A stretch of 19,920 nt of DNA from NCBI GenBank assembly GCA_002433485.1, contig DJIF01000112.1, forward strand, positions 1 through 19,920, in the 5' to 3' direction. The DNA is from Deltaproteobacteria bacterium UBA6601. GTDB lineage: Bacteria > Myxococcota_A > UBA796 > UBA9615. The stretch's first letter is position 1. Every line of letters begins with the position of its first letter. The translations under genes and the position numbers were made by a program. Positions 7,344 to 14,590 of this stretch are shown here, piece by piece. The notes beneath the pieces were generated by a model that made no database searches, was not told the DNA's origin, and saw only the letters and a list, made by a program, of their open reading frames with translations.

Positions 7344-8140
7344 GCATTTCGACGCGAATTGCCCAGTACGATCGAGCTCGTCAGCAGGCAGGAGGCGAGG
7401 GTGAGGCCGAGATCCTGGTGGATGGGCTGACCCGAGCTGAGTTGATCGAGAAGTACTCTCGAAAGGTCACCTACGTTGCTCGCCGAATCGGTCACCGCCT
7501 TCCGCCTCATGCTCCTTTGGAGTTGGATGATTTGATCAACTCTGGTGCTTTGGGCCTCCTAGATGCTCTGGACAAGTTTGATCCTAATAAAAACACCAGC
7601 TTTGGCACCTACGTTGAGTATCGAATCAGAGGAGCGATTCTGGATCTCTTGCGTGGTCTTGACCCAGTCAGCCGCACTGTTAGGGAGAAGAGTTCTCAAG
7701 TACAGCGAGTGACGAGAGAGGTTGAGCTTCGACTTGGTCGACCAGCTGAGAGTGAAGATGTCGCTGAGGCCATGGGCATGACCCTGCCCGAGTATCATGC
7801 GCTGTTGAATGAGGTGCGCTCGATCAGCCTGCTGTCTCTGGACCAGCCTGCCGGTAATCGGGACGAGGGTGGCTATACGCTGGGCGAACAGCTTGAGGAT
7901 GACAACAGCGAAGGGCCCGATCAGGAGCTCAACCGGAAGCAGGCCCTGGCTGCGCTGGCCGACGCCATTGAGAACCACATCCCAGAGCGTCTACGTCATG
8001 TTCTCATCATGTACTACTACCGTGAGATGAACCTCAAAGAGATCGGTCTGGTCCTTGGGGTATCGGAGAGTCGTGTCTCCCAGCTGCACACGGAAGCCTG
8101 TCTGCGGCTGCGCTCCCGATTGGGTAAGACCCTCAGCTGA
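7340..8140 (+). CDS. fliA: Flagellar sigma factor FliA (sigma-28)
   Basis: FliA directs RNA polymerase to late flagellar promoters such as those found here before flgM and fliC. It has 266 residues. Sigma region 2 covers about 36-105 (DLINSGALGLLDALDKFDPNKNTSF then YRIRGAILDLLR). Region 3 covers about 113-160 (VREKSSQVQRVTREVELRLGR). Region 4 covers about 205-260 and ends in a helix-turn-helix (NLKEIGLVLGVSESRVSQLH) that reads the -35 box. It lacks region 1.1, as usual for this group. Its ATG overlaps the flhG stop, so the two are translationally coupled. An intrinsic terminator follows 31 nt downstream. Confidence 0.97.
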   Translation: MSISTRIAQYDRARQQAGGEGEAEILVDGLTRAELIEKYSRKVTYVARRIGHRLPPHAPLELDDLINSGALGLLDALDKFDPNKNTSFGTYVEYRIRGAILDLLRGLDPVSRTVREKSSQVQRVTREVELRLGRPAESEDVAEAMGMTLPEYHALLNEVRSISLLSLDQPAGNRDEGGYTLGEQLEDDNSEGPDQELNRKQALAALADAIENHIPERLRHVLIMYYYREMNLKEIGLVLGVSESRVSQLHTEACLRLRSRLGKTLS

Positions 8141-8171
8141 GGGCGCGCGCTGAGTGGCGCCAGTTTCCTGA

Positions 8172-8209
8172 CGGCCGGCATGTCTGGAGGCAGCCGGCCG
8201 CAGTTTTTT
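8172..8209 (+). terminator. Intrinsic terminator after fliA
   Basis: A perfect 8-bp stem CGGCCGGC / GCCGGCCG (8172-8179 with 8193-8200) and a 13-nt loop are followed by CAG and six T (8204-8209). This ends the flhA-flhF-flhG-fliA transcript and isolates it from the sigma-54 promoter that begins 60 nt further on. Confidence 0.8.
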
Positions 8210-8269
8210 CTGCCCCATGAAATACATAAGCCACTGTAAGTAAAGGATATTTTTGCAGCTATAAGCTGT

Positions 8270-8285
8270 TGGCACGAGCTGTGCA
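8270..8285 (+). promoter_or_regulatory. Sigma-54 promoter of the flgF-flgJ operon
   Basis: TGGCACG-AGCT-GTGCA matches the sigma-54 consensus TGGCACG-N4-TTGCA with one mismatch. The essential GG (8271-8272) and GC (8283-8284) are exactly 10 nt apart. Transcription should start near 8296, giving a leader of about 20 nt with a strong GGGAGAAGG (8307-8315) before the flgF ATG. An AT-rich stretch lies just upstream (about 8220-8265). An enhancer-binding activator of the FleQ/FlgR type is implied but not encoded in this window. Confidence 0.8.
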
Positions 8286-8316
8286 TCTATCTCCCGCAGA
8301 ACAATAGGGAGAAGGC

Positions 8317-9063
8317 ATGGGACGTGAAATCTATTCAGCGATGTCGGGCGGCATTCGGGCTCTGAAGATCCTGGATTCAGTCGCCAACAACCTCGCGAAC
8401 GTCAACACCACCGGCTTTAAAGCTGATCGTCCGACCTTTAAGTTGGCAGCCCCTGAGCAGTCCAGGAACCTCAATCCTGAGAGTTCCGAGGCCAGGTTGG
8501 CCAATTCTTATGCGGTCCTTGATGGAGTAAGCACCGACTACAGCCAGGGGGTCTTGCGAGAGACCGGTCGACTCAGCGATCTGGCCCTGCGCGGAGAGGG
8601 CTTCTTTCACCTCCAGGATGCTGAAGGCAGAGACTTTCTTACCCGCGACGGCTCGTTTCTCGTCAACGCCGAAGGCTTTCTCGTCACTCGCGATGGGATG
8701 CAGGTCCAGCAGAACACCGGCGGCCCCATACAGGTGGGGCAGGGTGACTTCAGAGTGACGGAACAGGGTGAGGTCAAGGTGGGTGATGACACCCGCGGAA
8801 CCATCGGTGTCGTTGAGGCCGAGGCCCAGAAGCTGTCCAAGGTCGGCGGTAATCGATGGATTCTGGAAGGTAACCAGCCCCTTGAGCAGGGACAGGGCCA
8901 GGTCATTCAGAAGCACCTTGAGGCCTCCAATGTCCAGGCCGTTCATGCTCTCACCGAGATGATTGCGGTGAGCCGTTACTACGAGGCCTTTCAGAACAGT
9001 CTTCAATCTTCTTCTTCGCTCGATCAGAAGTTGAGTTCGAGCGTCGGCAAGATCAACCAGTAG
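8317..9063 (+). CDS. flgF: Flagellar proximal rod protein FlgF
   Basis: FlgF forms part of the rod that crosses the periplasm. It has 248 residues. The N-terminal rod-family signature is MSGGIRALKILDSVANNLAN followed by VNTTGFKADR (about 9-38). The middle domain contains LALRGEGFFHLQDAEGRDFL and TRDGSFLVNAEGFLVT, shared by FlgE/F/G. The C-terminal helix ends the protein with LEASNVQAVHALTEMIAVSR and YYEAFQNSLQ. ATG 8317 is preceded by GGGAGAAGG. It is the first gene of the sigma-54 operon, 18 nt before its paralogue flgG, which separates it from the FlgG identity by length and signature. Confidence 0.93.
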   Translation: MGREIYSAMSGGIRALKILDSVANNLANVNTTGFKADRPTFKLAAPEQSRNLNPESSEARLANSYAVLDGVSTDYSQGVLRETGRLSDLALRGEGFFHLQDAEGRDFLTRDGSFLVNAEGFLVTRDGMQVQQNTGGPIQVGQGDFRVTEQGEVKVGDDTRGTIGVVEAEAQKLSKVGGNRWILEGNQPLEQGQGQVIQKHLEASNVQAVHALTEMIAVSRYYEAFQNSLQSSSSLDQKLSSSVGKINQ

Positions 9064-9081
9064 CTAGCAAGGGAGTAAACC

Positions 9082-9861
9082 ATGCGAGCACTCTTTACCG
9101 CAGCCACAGGAATGGCGGCGCAGCAACTGCGCATCGACAACATCGCCAACAACCTGTCCAACGTGAACACCACGGCTTTTAAGAAGAGCCGGGCTGACTT
9201 TGAGGATCTCTACTATCAGAAGATCCGCACCGGCTCTGGCCAGACTCAGGCAGGCACCGGCCGCAACGACGTGGTCGAAGTAGGTCATGGTACCCGCACA
9301 GCCGCTCTGCGGCGGGAGTTCCGGCCAGGCTCTGTTGTTGCCGACGATGTGTCGACCCACGTGGCCATTCGAGGTGATGGATTCTTCTCTCTTCAGACCG
9401 CTGACGGTGAGGAGTTGTTCACCCGCAACGGCGCCTTTTCTGTCGATGGTCAGGGGAACATGGTCACCGCGCAGGGGCATACCCTGAGCGAAGCGATCAC
9501 CATCCCTGAGGGTGCGACCGTCAACATTTCGGCGGATGGCCTGGTGGTGACTCAGATCGCTGGTGAGGACCCTCAGGAGGTCGGCCGGATTCAGCTCCGT
9601 CGCTTCATCAATCCGTCGGGCCTGGAAGCCCTCGGTGCAGGTCTGTACCGCGCCAACGAACTGAGCGGTCAGCCGCAGTTGGGAAATCCCGGCACCGAAG
9701 GTCTCGGTGAGCTGATGGGCGGGGCGCTTGAGTCGTCCAACGTCGATGTGGCCGAGGAACTGATCGGAATGATCATGGCGCAGCGCTCCTACGAGCTCAC
9801 TTCCAAGGCCATCTCGACTTCGGACGAGATTCTCAAGGTGACCAACCGTCTTAAGGCTTGA
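9082..9861 (+). CDS. flgG: Flagellar distal rod protein FlgG
   Basis: FlgG builds the distal rod that passes through the P and L rings. It has 259 residues, the usual length. The N-terminus is near-consensus (MRALFTAATGMAAQQLRIDN, then IANNLSNVNTTAFKKSRADF and EDLYYQ). The C-terminus has the diagnostic ESSNVDVAEELIGMIMAQRS followed by YELTSKAISTSDEIL. GGGAG stands 6 nt before ATG 9082. It ends 3 nt before flgA. Confidence 0.97.
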   Translation: MRALFTAATGMAAQQLRIDNIANNLSNVNTTAFKKSRADFEDLYYQKIRTGSGQTQAGTGRNDVVEVGHGTRTAALRREFRPGSVVADDVSTHVAIRGDGFFSLQTADGEELFTRNGAFSVDGQGNMVTAQGHTLSEAITIPEGATVNISADGLVVTQIAGEDPQEVGRIQLRRFINPSGLEALGAGLYRANELSGQPQLGNPGTEGLGELMGGALESSNVDVAEELIGMIMAQRSYELTSKAISTSDEILKVTNRLKA

Positions 9862-9864
9862 TCC

Positions 9865-10665
9865 ATGACCAGGTTCATCACAACCCTCGCCCTCTTCGCC
9901 ATCATTGCGCTGGCGAGCTTCGCCCAGGCTGCTCCGCTTGACCGCACCCTTGTGGTCGATGCTGTCCAGCAGGCGGCAACTCGGAACCTTCCCGAGACTG
10001 TGGTCTCCGTTGAGGTCCACAACGTGGTTCTTCGTGGACAGCTGGATGTCCCCGAGGGGGCCGCAGTTTCGGTCCGGATCCGCGCCGCTGGCGATGAGGA
10101 TTGGGTAGGCAGGATGTCCGCTTCAGCTCTTGTTCAGGCTGATGGGAAGCAGATTGGCTCGGTGCCGATCACCGCTGAGGTGGCCCCCTACATTGAGGTT
10201 CCGGTACTTAGGCTGCCGATTTCTCGAGGTCAGGCCATTGGAGCTGAGCATCTCAGCGCCGGCCGTCGTGAGGCGGGCAGCCTCCCAGCGGGGATTGTTC
10301 GCGAGGCGGAGAGTCTGCTGGGGCGAGTTGCCAGAAAGGACCTCGGCCTTAACCAGGTGGTTCGTGCCAGTGATCTGGAGAAGGCTGTTGACGCTCGCCG
10401 TAATCGTTCGGTGACCCTGCTCTTGCAGCGCGGTCAGCTCAAGATTGCAGCGCCAGGGGTGCTGCGGCGGGATGCGATGATCGGTGATCTGGTCCAGGTC
10501 CTGTCGGTGACCACACGGAGTCTGGTCTACGGGACCCTGGTGAGCCCTGATCTGGTGCTTCTGCCGACCGTTGCGACCGCCTCTTCCGCCAGCCAGAGCC
10601 TGCGGAGTCAGGCGCCCAGTTCGGATTCCAACGCCGCCCTGGCGGCCTACTCGGAGAACCAGTAA
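9865..10665 (+). CDS. flgA: P-ring assembly chaperone FlgA
   Basis: FlgA is a periplasmic chaperone needed for assembly of FlgI into the P ring. It has 266 residues. A clear Sec signal peptide (MTRFITTLALFAIIALASFA then QAA) should be cut after Ala22. The SAF domain lies about 115-180 (LPISRGQAIGAEHLSAGRRE through ARKDLGLNQVV), followed by the final beta domain with VTLLLQRGQLKIAAPG. A Ser/Ala-rich tail of about 30 residues extends past the fold. Its stop codon shares a base with the flgH start (TAATG), which implies coupled translation. Confidence 0.92.
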   Translation: MTRFITTLALFAIIALASFAQAAPLDRTLVVDAVQQAATRNLPETVVSVEVHNVVLRGQLDVPEGAAVSVRIRAAGDEDWVGRMSASALVQADGKQIGSVPITAEVAPYIEVPVLRLPISRGQAIGAEHLSAGRREAGSLPAGIVREAESLLGRVARKDLGLNQVVRASDLEKAVDARRNRSVTLLLQRGQLKIAAPGVLRRDAMIGDLVQVLSVTTRSLVYGTLVSPDLVLLPTVATASSASQSLRSQAPSSDSNAALAAYSENQ

Positions 10666-11375
10666 TGACTGCAGCACTTTCCCGACTTGTCCTGTTTGGG
10701 CTGGCCTTATCGCTGCTCGTGCCGATGGGATGTGCCACTTCCGCACATAATCAGCCCTGGCGGCCCGACGAACTCTACGATGTGGGCACGATCGAGCAGA
10801 CAGCTTCAGTCGATACGAATGGCGGTTTCGTATATGGCGGCTCGTCCCTGTTCTCACCGCGCCGGGCCCGTCGGGTCGGTGACATGGTCACTGTAATGGT
10901 GATTCAAAATACTGCCGCCGATAGCACCGCTGGCACCCGGTTGCAGAAGAAGAATGAACAGACTGCTGGCATCAGGGCGTTGTTTGGCCTTGAGGGTCTC
11001 GTTGGTCAGCTGCCGAATCTGCCCGGTGGTGGGCCCAGTCTGGACCTCGACGCCCAGGCCGAGCAGGCCTTCGACGGGAACGGCGGCACCAATCGCGCCG
11101 GTTCTTTGACTGGCACCCTTACCGCGCGAGTGCTCAAGGTCTTGCCCAACGGTCACCTGGTGATCGCCGGTCGGCAGGCGGTCAAGATCAACAACGAGGT
11201 CGAGGTCCTCGGTCTGCGCGGAGTTGTTGATCCGCGCAGCATCCTGGCCAACAACACCGTCCTCAGCACTTCAGTTGCTGATGCGCGTATCGAGTATGGC
11301 GGAACTGGAGTCGTGGCCGGCAAGCAGCGGCCTGGCTGGATGTCCCGGATTCTCGACACGGTCAGCCCTTTTTAG
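10665..11375 (+). CDS. flgH: Flagellar L-ring protein FlgH
   Basis: FlgH forms the L ring in the outer membrane and is normally a lipoprotein. It has 236 residues. The family motif SSLFSPRRARRVGDMVTVMV (about 65-84) is clear, as are GSLTGTLTARVLKVLPNGHL followed by VIAGRQAVKINNEVEVLGLR, and GVVDPRSILANNTVLSTSVA near the C-terminus. The signal sequence ends LLVPMGC with Cys23 as the probable lipidated residue. Pro at -3 and Met at -2 make the lipobox weaker than the usual L-A/S-G/A-C. Presence of FlgH with FlgI shows an outer membrane and peptidoglycan. Confidence 0.95.
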   Translation: MTAALSRLVLFGLALSLLVPMGCATSAHNQPWRPDELYDVGTIEQTASVDTNGGFVYGGSSLFSPRRARRVGDMVTVMVIQNTAADSTAGTRLQKKNEQTAGIRALFGLEGLVGQLPNLPGGGPSLDLDAQAEQAFDGNGGTNRAGSLTGTLTARVLKVLPNGHLVIAGRQAVKINNEVEVLGLRGVVDPRSILANNTVLSTSVADARIEYGGTGVVAGKQRPGWMSRILDTVSPF

Positions 11376-11396
11376 TCGGTACAGGGAGTTAGCAAC

Positions 11397-12500
11397 ATGA
11401 GACACACCCTCGTTATTTCGGCTCTGGCAAGCCTTGTCCTTGCGTCGACCCTGCTGCCATCCAGCGGCGAGGCGGCACGCATCAAGGACGTCGCCCGCTG
11501 GGAAGGAGTTGAGTCCAACCCCATCGTCGGTGTTGGCGTGGTGGTGGGTCTTCAGGGCACCGGTGATGGTGGTCTGGCGACTCGGGAGATGCTCCGCAAT
11601 GCGATGTCAGCTCTGGAGATGGAGGTCGACCCCGAGGCCCTCAAGTCCAAGAACGCAGCGCTGGTTACGGTGACTGCTTCGCTGCCACCGTTTGCTCGAC
11701 AGGGCAACACCATTGACGTCACCGTCTCGTCCCTGGGTGATGCCCGGGCCTTGACCGGTGGCACCTTGCTGGCGACTACGTTGCGTGACGTTGAGGGTCG
11801 TTCGGTATGGGCGGTTGCCCAGGGGCCTTTGGTCATCGGTGGCTTCTCGGCCGCAGCCGGCGGCGGCGGTCGCCAAAAGAACCACACCACTACCGGGCGG
11901 GTTCCTGGCGGTGCCAAGGTGGTCCGGGAGATCGCTCCTAATTTGCTGGCTCGGCAGCGTCTGCGGCTGTCGTTGAGGGCTGCAGACTTCTCTACCGCGG
12001 TTTCCATCTCAAGGGCGGTCAACGCTCGCGTGCTTGGCGATTTTGCCCAGGCTCTTGATTCGGGCACCGTTGAGGTGAACGTTCCGCCTCAATACCAGGG
12101 TCGGGTTCCTGAGTTGGTTGCGGCTCTCGATGGCCTTGAAGTGACCGTCGATACGCCTGCCCGGGTAGTGGTGAATGAACGTACTGGCACGGTTGTTATG
12201 GGCAGTCAGGTTCGCATTGCGCCGGTTGCCGTTGCCCACGGTGGCCTCAGTATCTCGGTTGATACCGATGTGGGTGTCTCCCAGCCGGGAGCTTTCTCCG
12301 GCGGTGAGACCGTTGCCATATCCGATACTGAGGTGCAGGTGGAGGAGGAGCAGGCGGATCTGCAGATTCTCGGCGGCGTCTCCATCGGTGAGGTTGTCGG
12401 CTCGCTGAATCAGCTAGGTGTTGCTCCCCGCGATCTCATCAGCATCCTTCAGGCGATTCGGGCGGCAGGTGCGCTCGACGCTGAAATTGAGGTCCTCTAG
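11397..12500 (+). CDS. flgI: Flagellar P-ring protein FlgI
   Basis: FlgI forms the P ring around the rod in the periplasm. It has 367 residues, the usual length. A signal peptide ends about at GEA-ARIKD (cut after Ala26). The highly conserved N-terminus ARIKDVARWEGVESNPIVG is followed by the VGLQGTGDGG stretch. The later conserved motifs VVNERTGTVVMGSQVRIAPV and VSIGEVVGSLNQLGVAPRDL, ISILQAIRAAGALDAEI at the end are intact. AGGGAG stands 8 nt before the ATG. It is followed after 8 nt by flgJ. Confidence 0.98.
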   Translation: MRHTLVISALASLVLASTLLPSSGEAARIKDVARWEGVESNPIVGVGVVVGLQGTGDGGLATREMLRNAMSALEMEVDPEALKSKNAALVTVTASLPPFARQGNTIDVTVSSLGDARALTGGTLLATTLRDVEGRSVWAVAQGPLVIGGFSAAAGGGGRQKNHTTTGRVPGGAKVVREIAPNLLARQRLRLSLRAADFSTAVSISRAVNARVLGDFAQALDSGTVEVNVPPQYQGRVPELVAALDGLEVTVDTPARVVVNERTGTVVMGSQVRIAPVAVAHGGLSISVDTDVGVSQPGAFSGGETVAISDTEVQVEEEQADLQILGGVSIGEVVGSLNQLGVAPRDLISILQAIRAAGALDAEIEVL

Positions 12501-12508
12501 GTCAGTTC

Positions 12509-13330
12509 ATGAGCTCGATTAAGCCCACTTCGACCCTCGATGCGCTTCAGAGCGCTGGCCGTTCCGACCCCGGTGCGGGTCTTGCGGCCAGTCTGCGTGA
12601 CGCAGCTGCTCGGGGCGACGAGAAGCAGCTGAGAGAGGCTGCTCAGAAGTTTGAGTCTTACTTTGTCCAGACCATGCTCAAGGACATGCGCAAGACCACA
12701 TCCATTGGCGGTGAATCCAAGCAGGATCGGGCTATGGACACCTGGAACGGGCTCTTTGATCAGGAGATCGCTGACCGGGTTGCAAAGGGTAGGGGACTTG
12801 GTCTGGCTGACATGATCGTCCGTAACCTCAAGGGTCAGAGCCCAGAGCAGGGGCATGCCCACGTGCTGGCCGCTCGAACCTATGCCGGCAATCTGCCGTC
12901 TGCGGTGAGCGCACCGGTGCACCGTGAAGGCTGGGCATGGCCTTTGCCGGCCAGCGAGCCCGGACGCGTAAGCTCTGACTTCGGTATGCGCCATGACCCA
13001 CATCATGGCCATCACCGCCATCACGGTGGGCTTGATGTGGCTGCACCCAGGGGAACTCCGGTTCTGGCGATGGCCGATGGAGTTGTGGTGGATGCGGGGC
13101 CACGCGGCTCCTACGGTAATTTTGTGGAAGTCCGTCACAGTGATGGTGTGGTCAGTCGCTATGCCCACCAGGATCGGATTGATGTTGAGGTGGGTCAGGA
13201 GGTCCACGCCGGCACTCAGCTTGGCACGGTGGGGTCTACAGGGCGCTCTACCGGTAATCACCTCCATGTTGAGGTCCGCCTCGATGGCGATCCAGTCGAC
13301 CCTTATCGCTTCTTAAAGGGGCACCGGTGA
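12509..13330 (+). CDS. flgJ: FlgJ-type rod protein fused to an M23 (LytM) peptidase domain
   Basis: FlgJ caps the growing rod, and in Gamma/Betaproteobacteria carries a muramidase domain. This 273-residue protein has the FlgJ rod-binding domain at about 37-110 (LREAAQKFESYFVQTMLKDM then RKTTSIGGESKQDRAMDTWN). A linker is followed by an M23 metallopeptidase domain (about 152-270). The zinc ligands are readable: HxxxD at His172/Asp176, His220 in RYAHQD, and HxH at 251-253 (HLHVEV). All look intact, so an active peptidoglycan endopeptidase that opens the wall for the rod is likely. An unusual His-rich run (162-172, HDPHHGHHRHH) leads into the first zinc motif. No signal peptide is present, as expected for export through the flagellar channel. 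Confidence 0.9.
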   Translation: MSSIKPTSTLDALQSAGRSDPGAGLAASLRDAAARGDEKQLREAAQKFESYFVQTMLKDMRKTTSIGGESKQDRAMDTWNGLFDQEIADRVAKGRGLGLADMIVRNLKGQSPEQGHAHVLAARTYAGNLPSAVSAPVHREGWAWPLPASEPGRVSSDFGMRHDPHHGHHRHHGGLDVAAPRGTPVLAMADGVVVDAGPRGSYGNFVEVRHSDGVVSRYAHQDRIDVEVGQEVHAGTQLGTVGSTGRSTGNHLHVEVRLDGDPVDPYRFLKGHR

Positions 13331-13442
13331 TGGCTCGCAGCGGTCAATCTTCTGCTTCGGCGCGGCTGCGATTCACTTGTGGCCTAGCTAAGTATGCGGA
13401 CGACTTGAGATTTAAGGTTTTTTAAAAAAATGAAAATAATGC

Positions 13443-13469
13443 TAAAGCTGTCTAAGAAACCTCCGATAA
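13443..13469 (+). promoter_or_regulatory. Sigma-28 promoter of flgM
   Basis: TAAAGCTG-N11-TCCGATAA agrees with the sigma-28 consensus TAAAGTTT-N11-GCCGATAA, with a perfect TAAAG, perfect CCGATAA and exact spacing. It lies about 73 nt before the flgM start. An AT-rich block with six T and seven A (13418-13430) sits immediately upstream and could act as an UP element. Confidence 0.87.
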
Positions 13470-13541
13470 GGGAGGTGCGTCGGTTCAACTTCGAAATCAC
13501 GAAGTCCGGCGGGTTTGGACGGTCAGATGAAGGAGCCCACC

Positions 13542-13862
13542 ATGAGGATTACGGGTCTGGAGCCGGCGACATCCTCCCTACAACGCACCGACTCGGTCGA
13601 GTCAGCGGCTGCTCGCGATACTTCGACGGCCGAGGCCGCCGAGAAGCAGGGCTTGATGGGACCGGTCGCCAACAATCTGGCAGATGGGAAGGTCACCGTG
13701 AGCGAGCGCGTCGTCGAAGCAGAGCGGGTTCGCGAGATTGCGATTGCCGAGCCAGAGGTGCGCAACGAGGTAGTCGAGAGGGCAAAGGCCGATCTGGCTG
13801 CTGGCAAGATGACCGCCGATCCCATGAATCTGGCCGAGAGCATCGCTCGGGATCTGTTCTAG
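13542..13862 (+). CDS. flgM: Anti-sigma-28 factor FlgM
   Basis: FlgM binds and silences FliA until the hook is complete and FlgM is exported. It has 106 residues and is rich in Ala, Glu and Arg without hydrophobic segments, as expected for a largely unfolded protein. The conserved C-terminal half has VTVSERVVEAERVREIAIAE and then VRNEVVERAKADLAAGKMTA followed by DPMNLAESIARDLF, the usual sigma-binding region. ATG 13542 is chosen because AAGGAG stands 6 nt before it. In-frame ATG 13527 and TTG 13515 lack a comparable site. It is a single-gene unit with its own sigma-28 promoter and its own terminator, a negative feedback loop on FliA. Confidence 0.9.
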   Translation: MRITGLEPATSSLQRTDSVESAAARDTSTAEAAEKQGLMGPVANNLADGKVTVSERVVEAERVREIAIAEPEVRNEVVERAKADLAAGKMTADPMNLAESIARDLF

Positions 13863-13931
13863 GAGATACGTTTTTCGGCGGTATGCCTGATGCCGCAAGA
13901 TTAACCCGCAGTACCCTTTTTATCAGCAATA

Positions 13932-13966
13932 GCCGAGCCCCTGAGGCGGGGGGTTCGGCATTTTTT
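13932..13966 (+). terminator. Intrinsic terminator after flgM
   Basis: A 10-bp stem GCCGAGCCCC / GGGGTTCGGC (13932-13941 with 13950-13959, one G-U pair) with an 8-nt loop is followed by A and six T (13961-13966). Its last T is only 10 nt before the next sigma-54 promoter. Confidence 0.85.
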
Positions 13967-13975
13967 CTTGGGACT

Positions 13976-13991
13976 TGGCACGGCTCTCGCA
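13976..13991 (+). promoter_or_regulatory. Sigma-54 promoter of flgN-flgK-flgL
   Basis: TGGCACG-GCTC-TCGCA differs from the sigma-54 consensus TGGCACG-N4-TTGCA at one base. The GG (13977-13978) and GC (13989-13990) are exactly 10 nt apart. The predicted transcription start is near 14002, 39 nt before the flgN ATG. Confidence 0.78.
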
Positions 13992-14040
13992 ACTTCCCTT
14001 CATCAACCGGCGACTTGATGTCGGACATGCTGGAGAAGTC

Positions 14041-14565
14041 ATGAGCGCGATCACTACCTGGAAGACCCTGATTGAAGCCCTCGAGCACGAGATTTCGCTG
14101 CTCACGCGGCTTCGTGACCTCGCCCGAGCGGGTCGTCGCCCTCTGGTTGAGCTGGATGTCGGGGCGGTTGAGCAGTGGACTAATCGGCAGCGAGAGCTGC
14201 TGTCTGCGCTTGCCAATGCCGGCTCAGAGCGAGCCCGAGCTCAGCGCGAGTGTCTGCCCGTGCAGGTTCGTGGTGTGGGTGGCAGCGGTCCTCTGGCCTC
14301 TACAGTGACACTTCATGCGCTGGCGGGCCGTGCTCCTGGTCAGTTTGGGCTTCGACTCCGTCAACAGGGTGACGCTCTGCGCCAGCTGCGTGACGAGATC
14401 GCCCTGGTGACCACTCGCAATGAGGTCCTCATCAAGCAGGTCGTTGAGTTTACGGATCACTTCGGCAAGGGCCTTGCAGATAGTCAACGCGAGGATTCTT
14501 ACGACGCACGGGGCAAGCTGGCCGACATGGCTGCTTCGGGCGATCTCTACTCGCGGGCCATTTAG
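14041..14565 (+). CDS. flgN: FlgN-type export chaperone for FlgK and FlgL
   Basis: FlgN is a cytosolic helical chaperone that keeps the junction proteins FlgK and FlgL soluble and brings them to FlhA. The product has 174 residues, is largely alpha-helical by composition (TWKTLIEALEHEISLLTRLR, then a second helix VGAVEQWTNRQRELLSALAN and a third GLRLRQQGDALRQLRDEIAL), and has no signal or membrane segment. The N-terminal helix pattern and the position directly before flgK support FlgN. Sequence signatures of this family are weak. ATG 14041 with GGAG 5 nt upstream is preferred; the frame extends upstream through the promoter, which rules out the earlier start. Confidence 0.82.
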   Translation: MSAITTWKTLIEALEHEISLLTRLRDLARAGRRPLVELDVGAVEQWTNRQRELLSALANAGSERARAQRECLPVQVRGVGGSGPLASTVTLHALAGRAPGQFGLRLRQQGDALRQLRDEIALVTTRNEVLIKQVVEFTDHFGKGLADSQREDSYDARGKLADMAASGDLYSRAI

Positions 14566-14590
14566 CTCGCGGCCTATTTAGGAGACGGCT

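Noticed and set aside
9064..10020. A 318-codon minus-strand frame opposite flgG/flgA
   Set aside because: Same reason: certain genes on the + strand, no recognisable protein, and no start signal.
13430..14044. A 204-codon + strand frame over flgM and the following terminator
   Set aside because: It covers the sigma-28 promoter, flgM in another frame and the terminator, and is dominated by Arg/Gly/Ser. FlgM is clear in its own frame.
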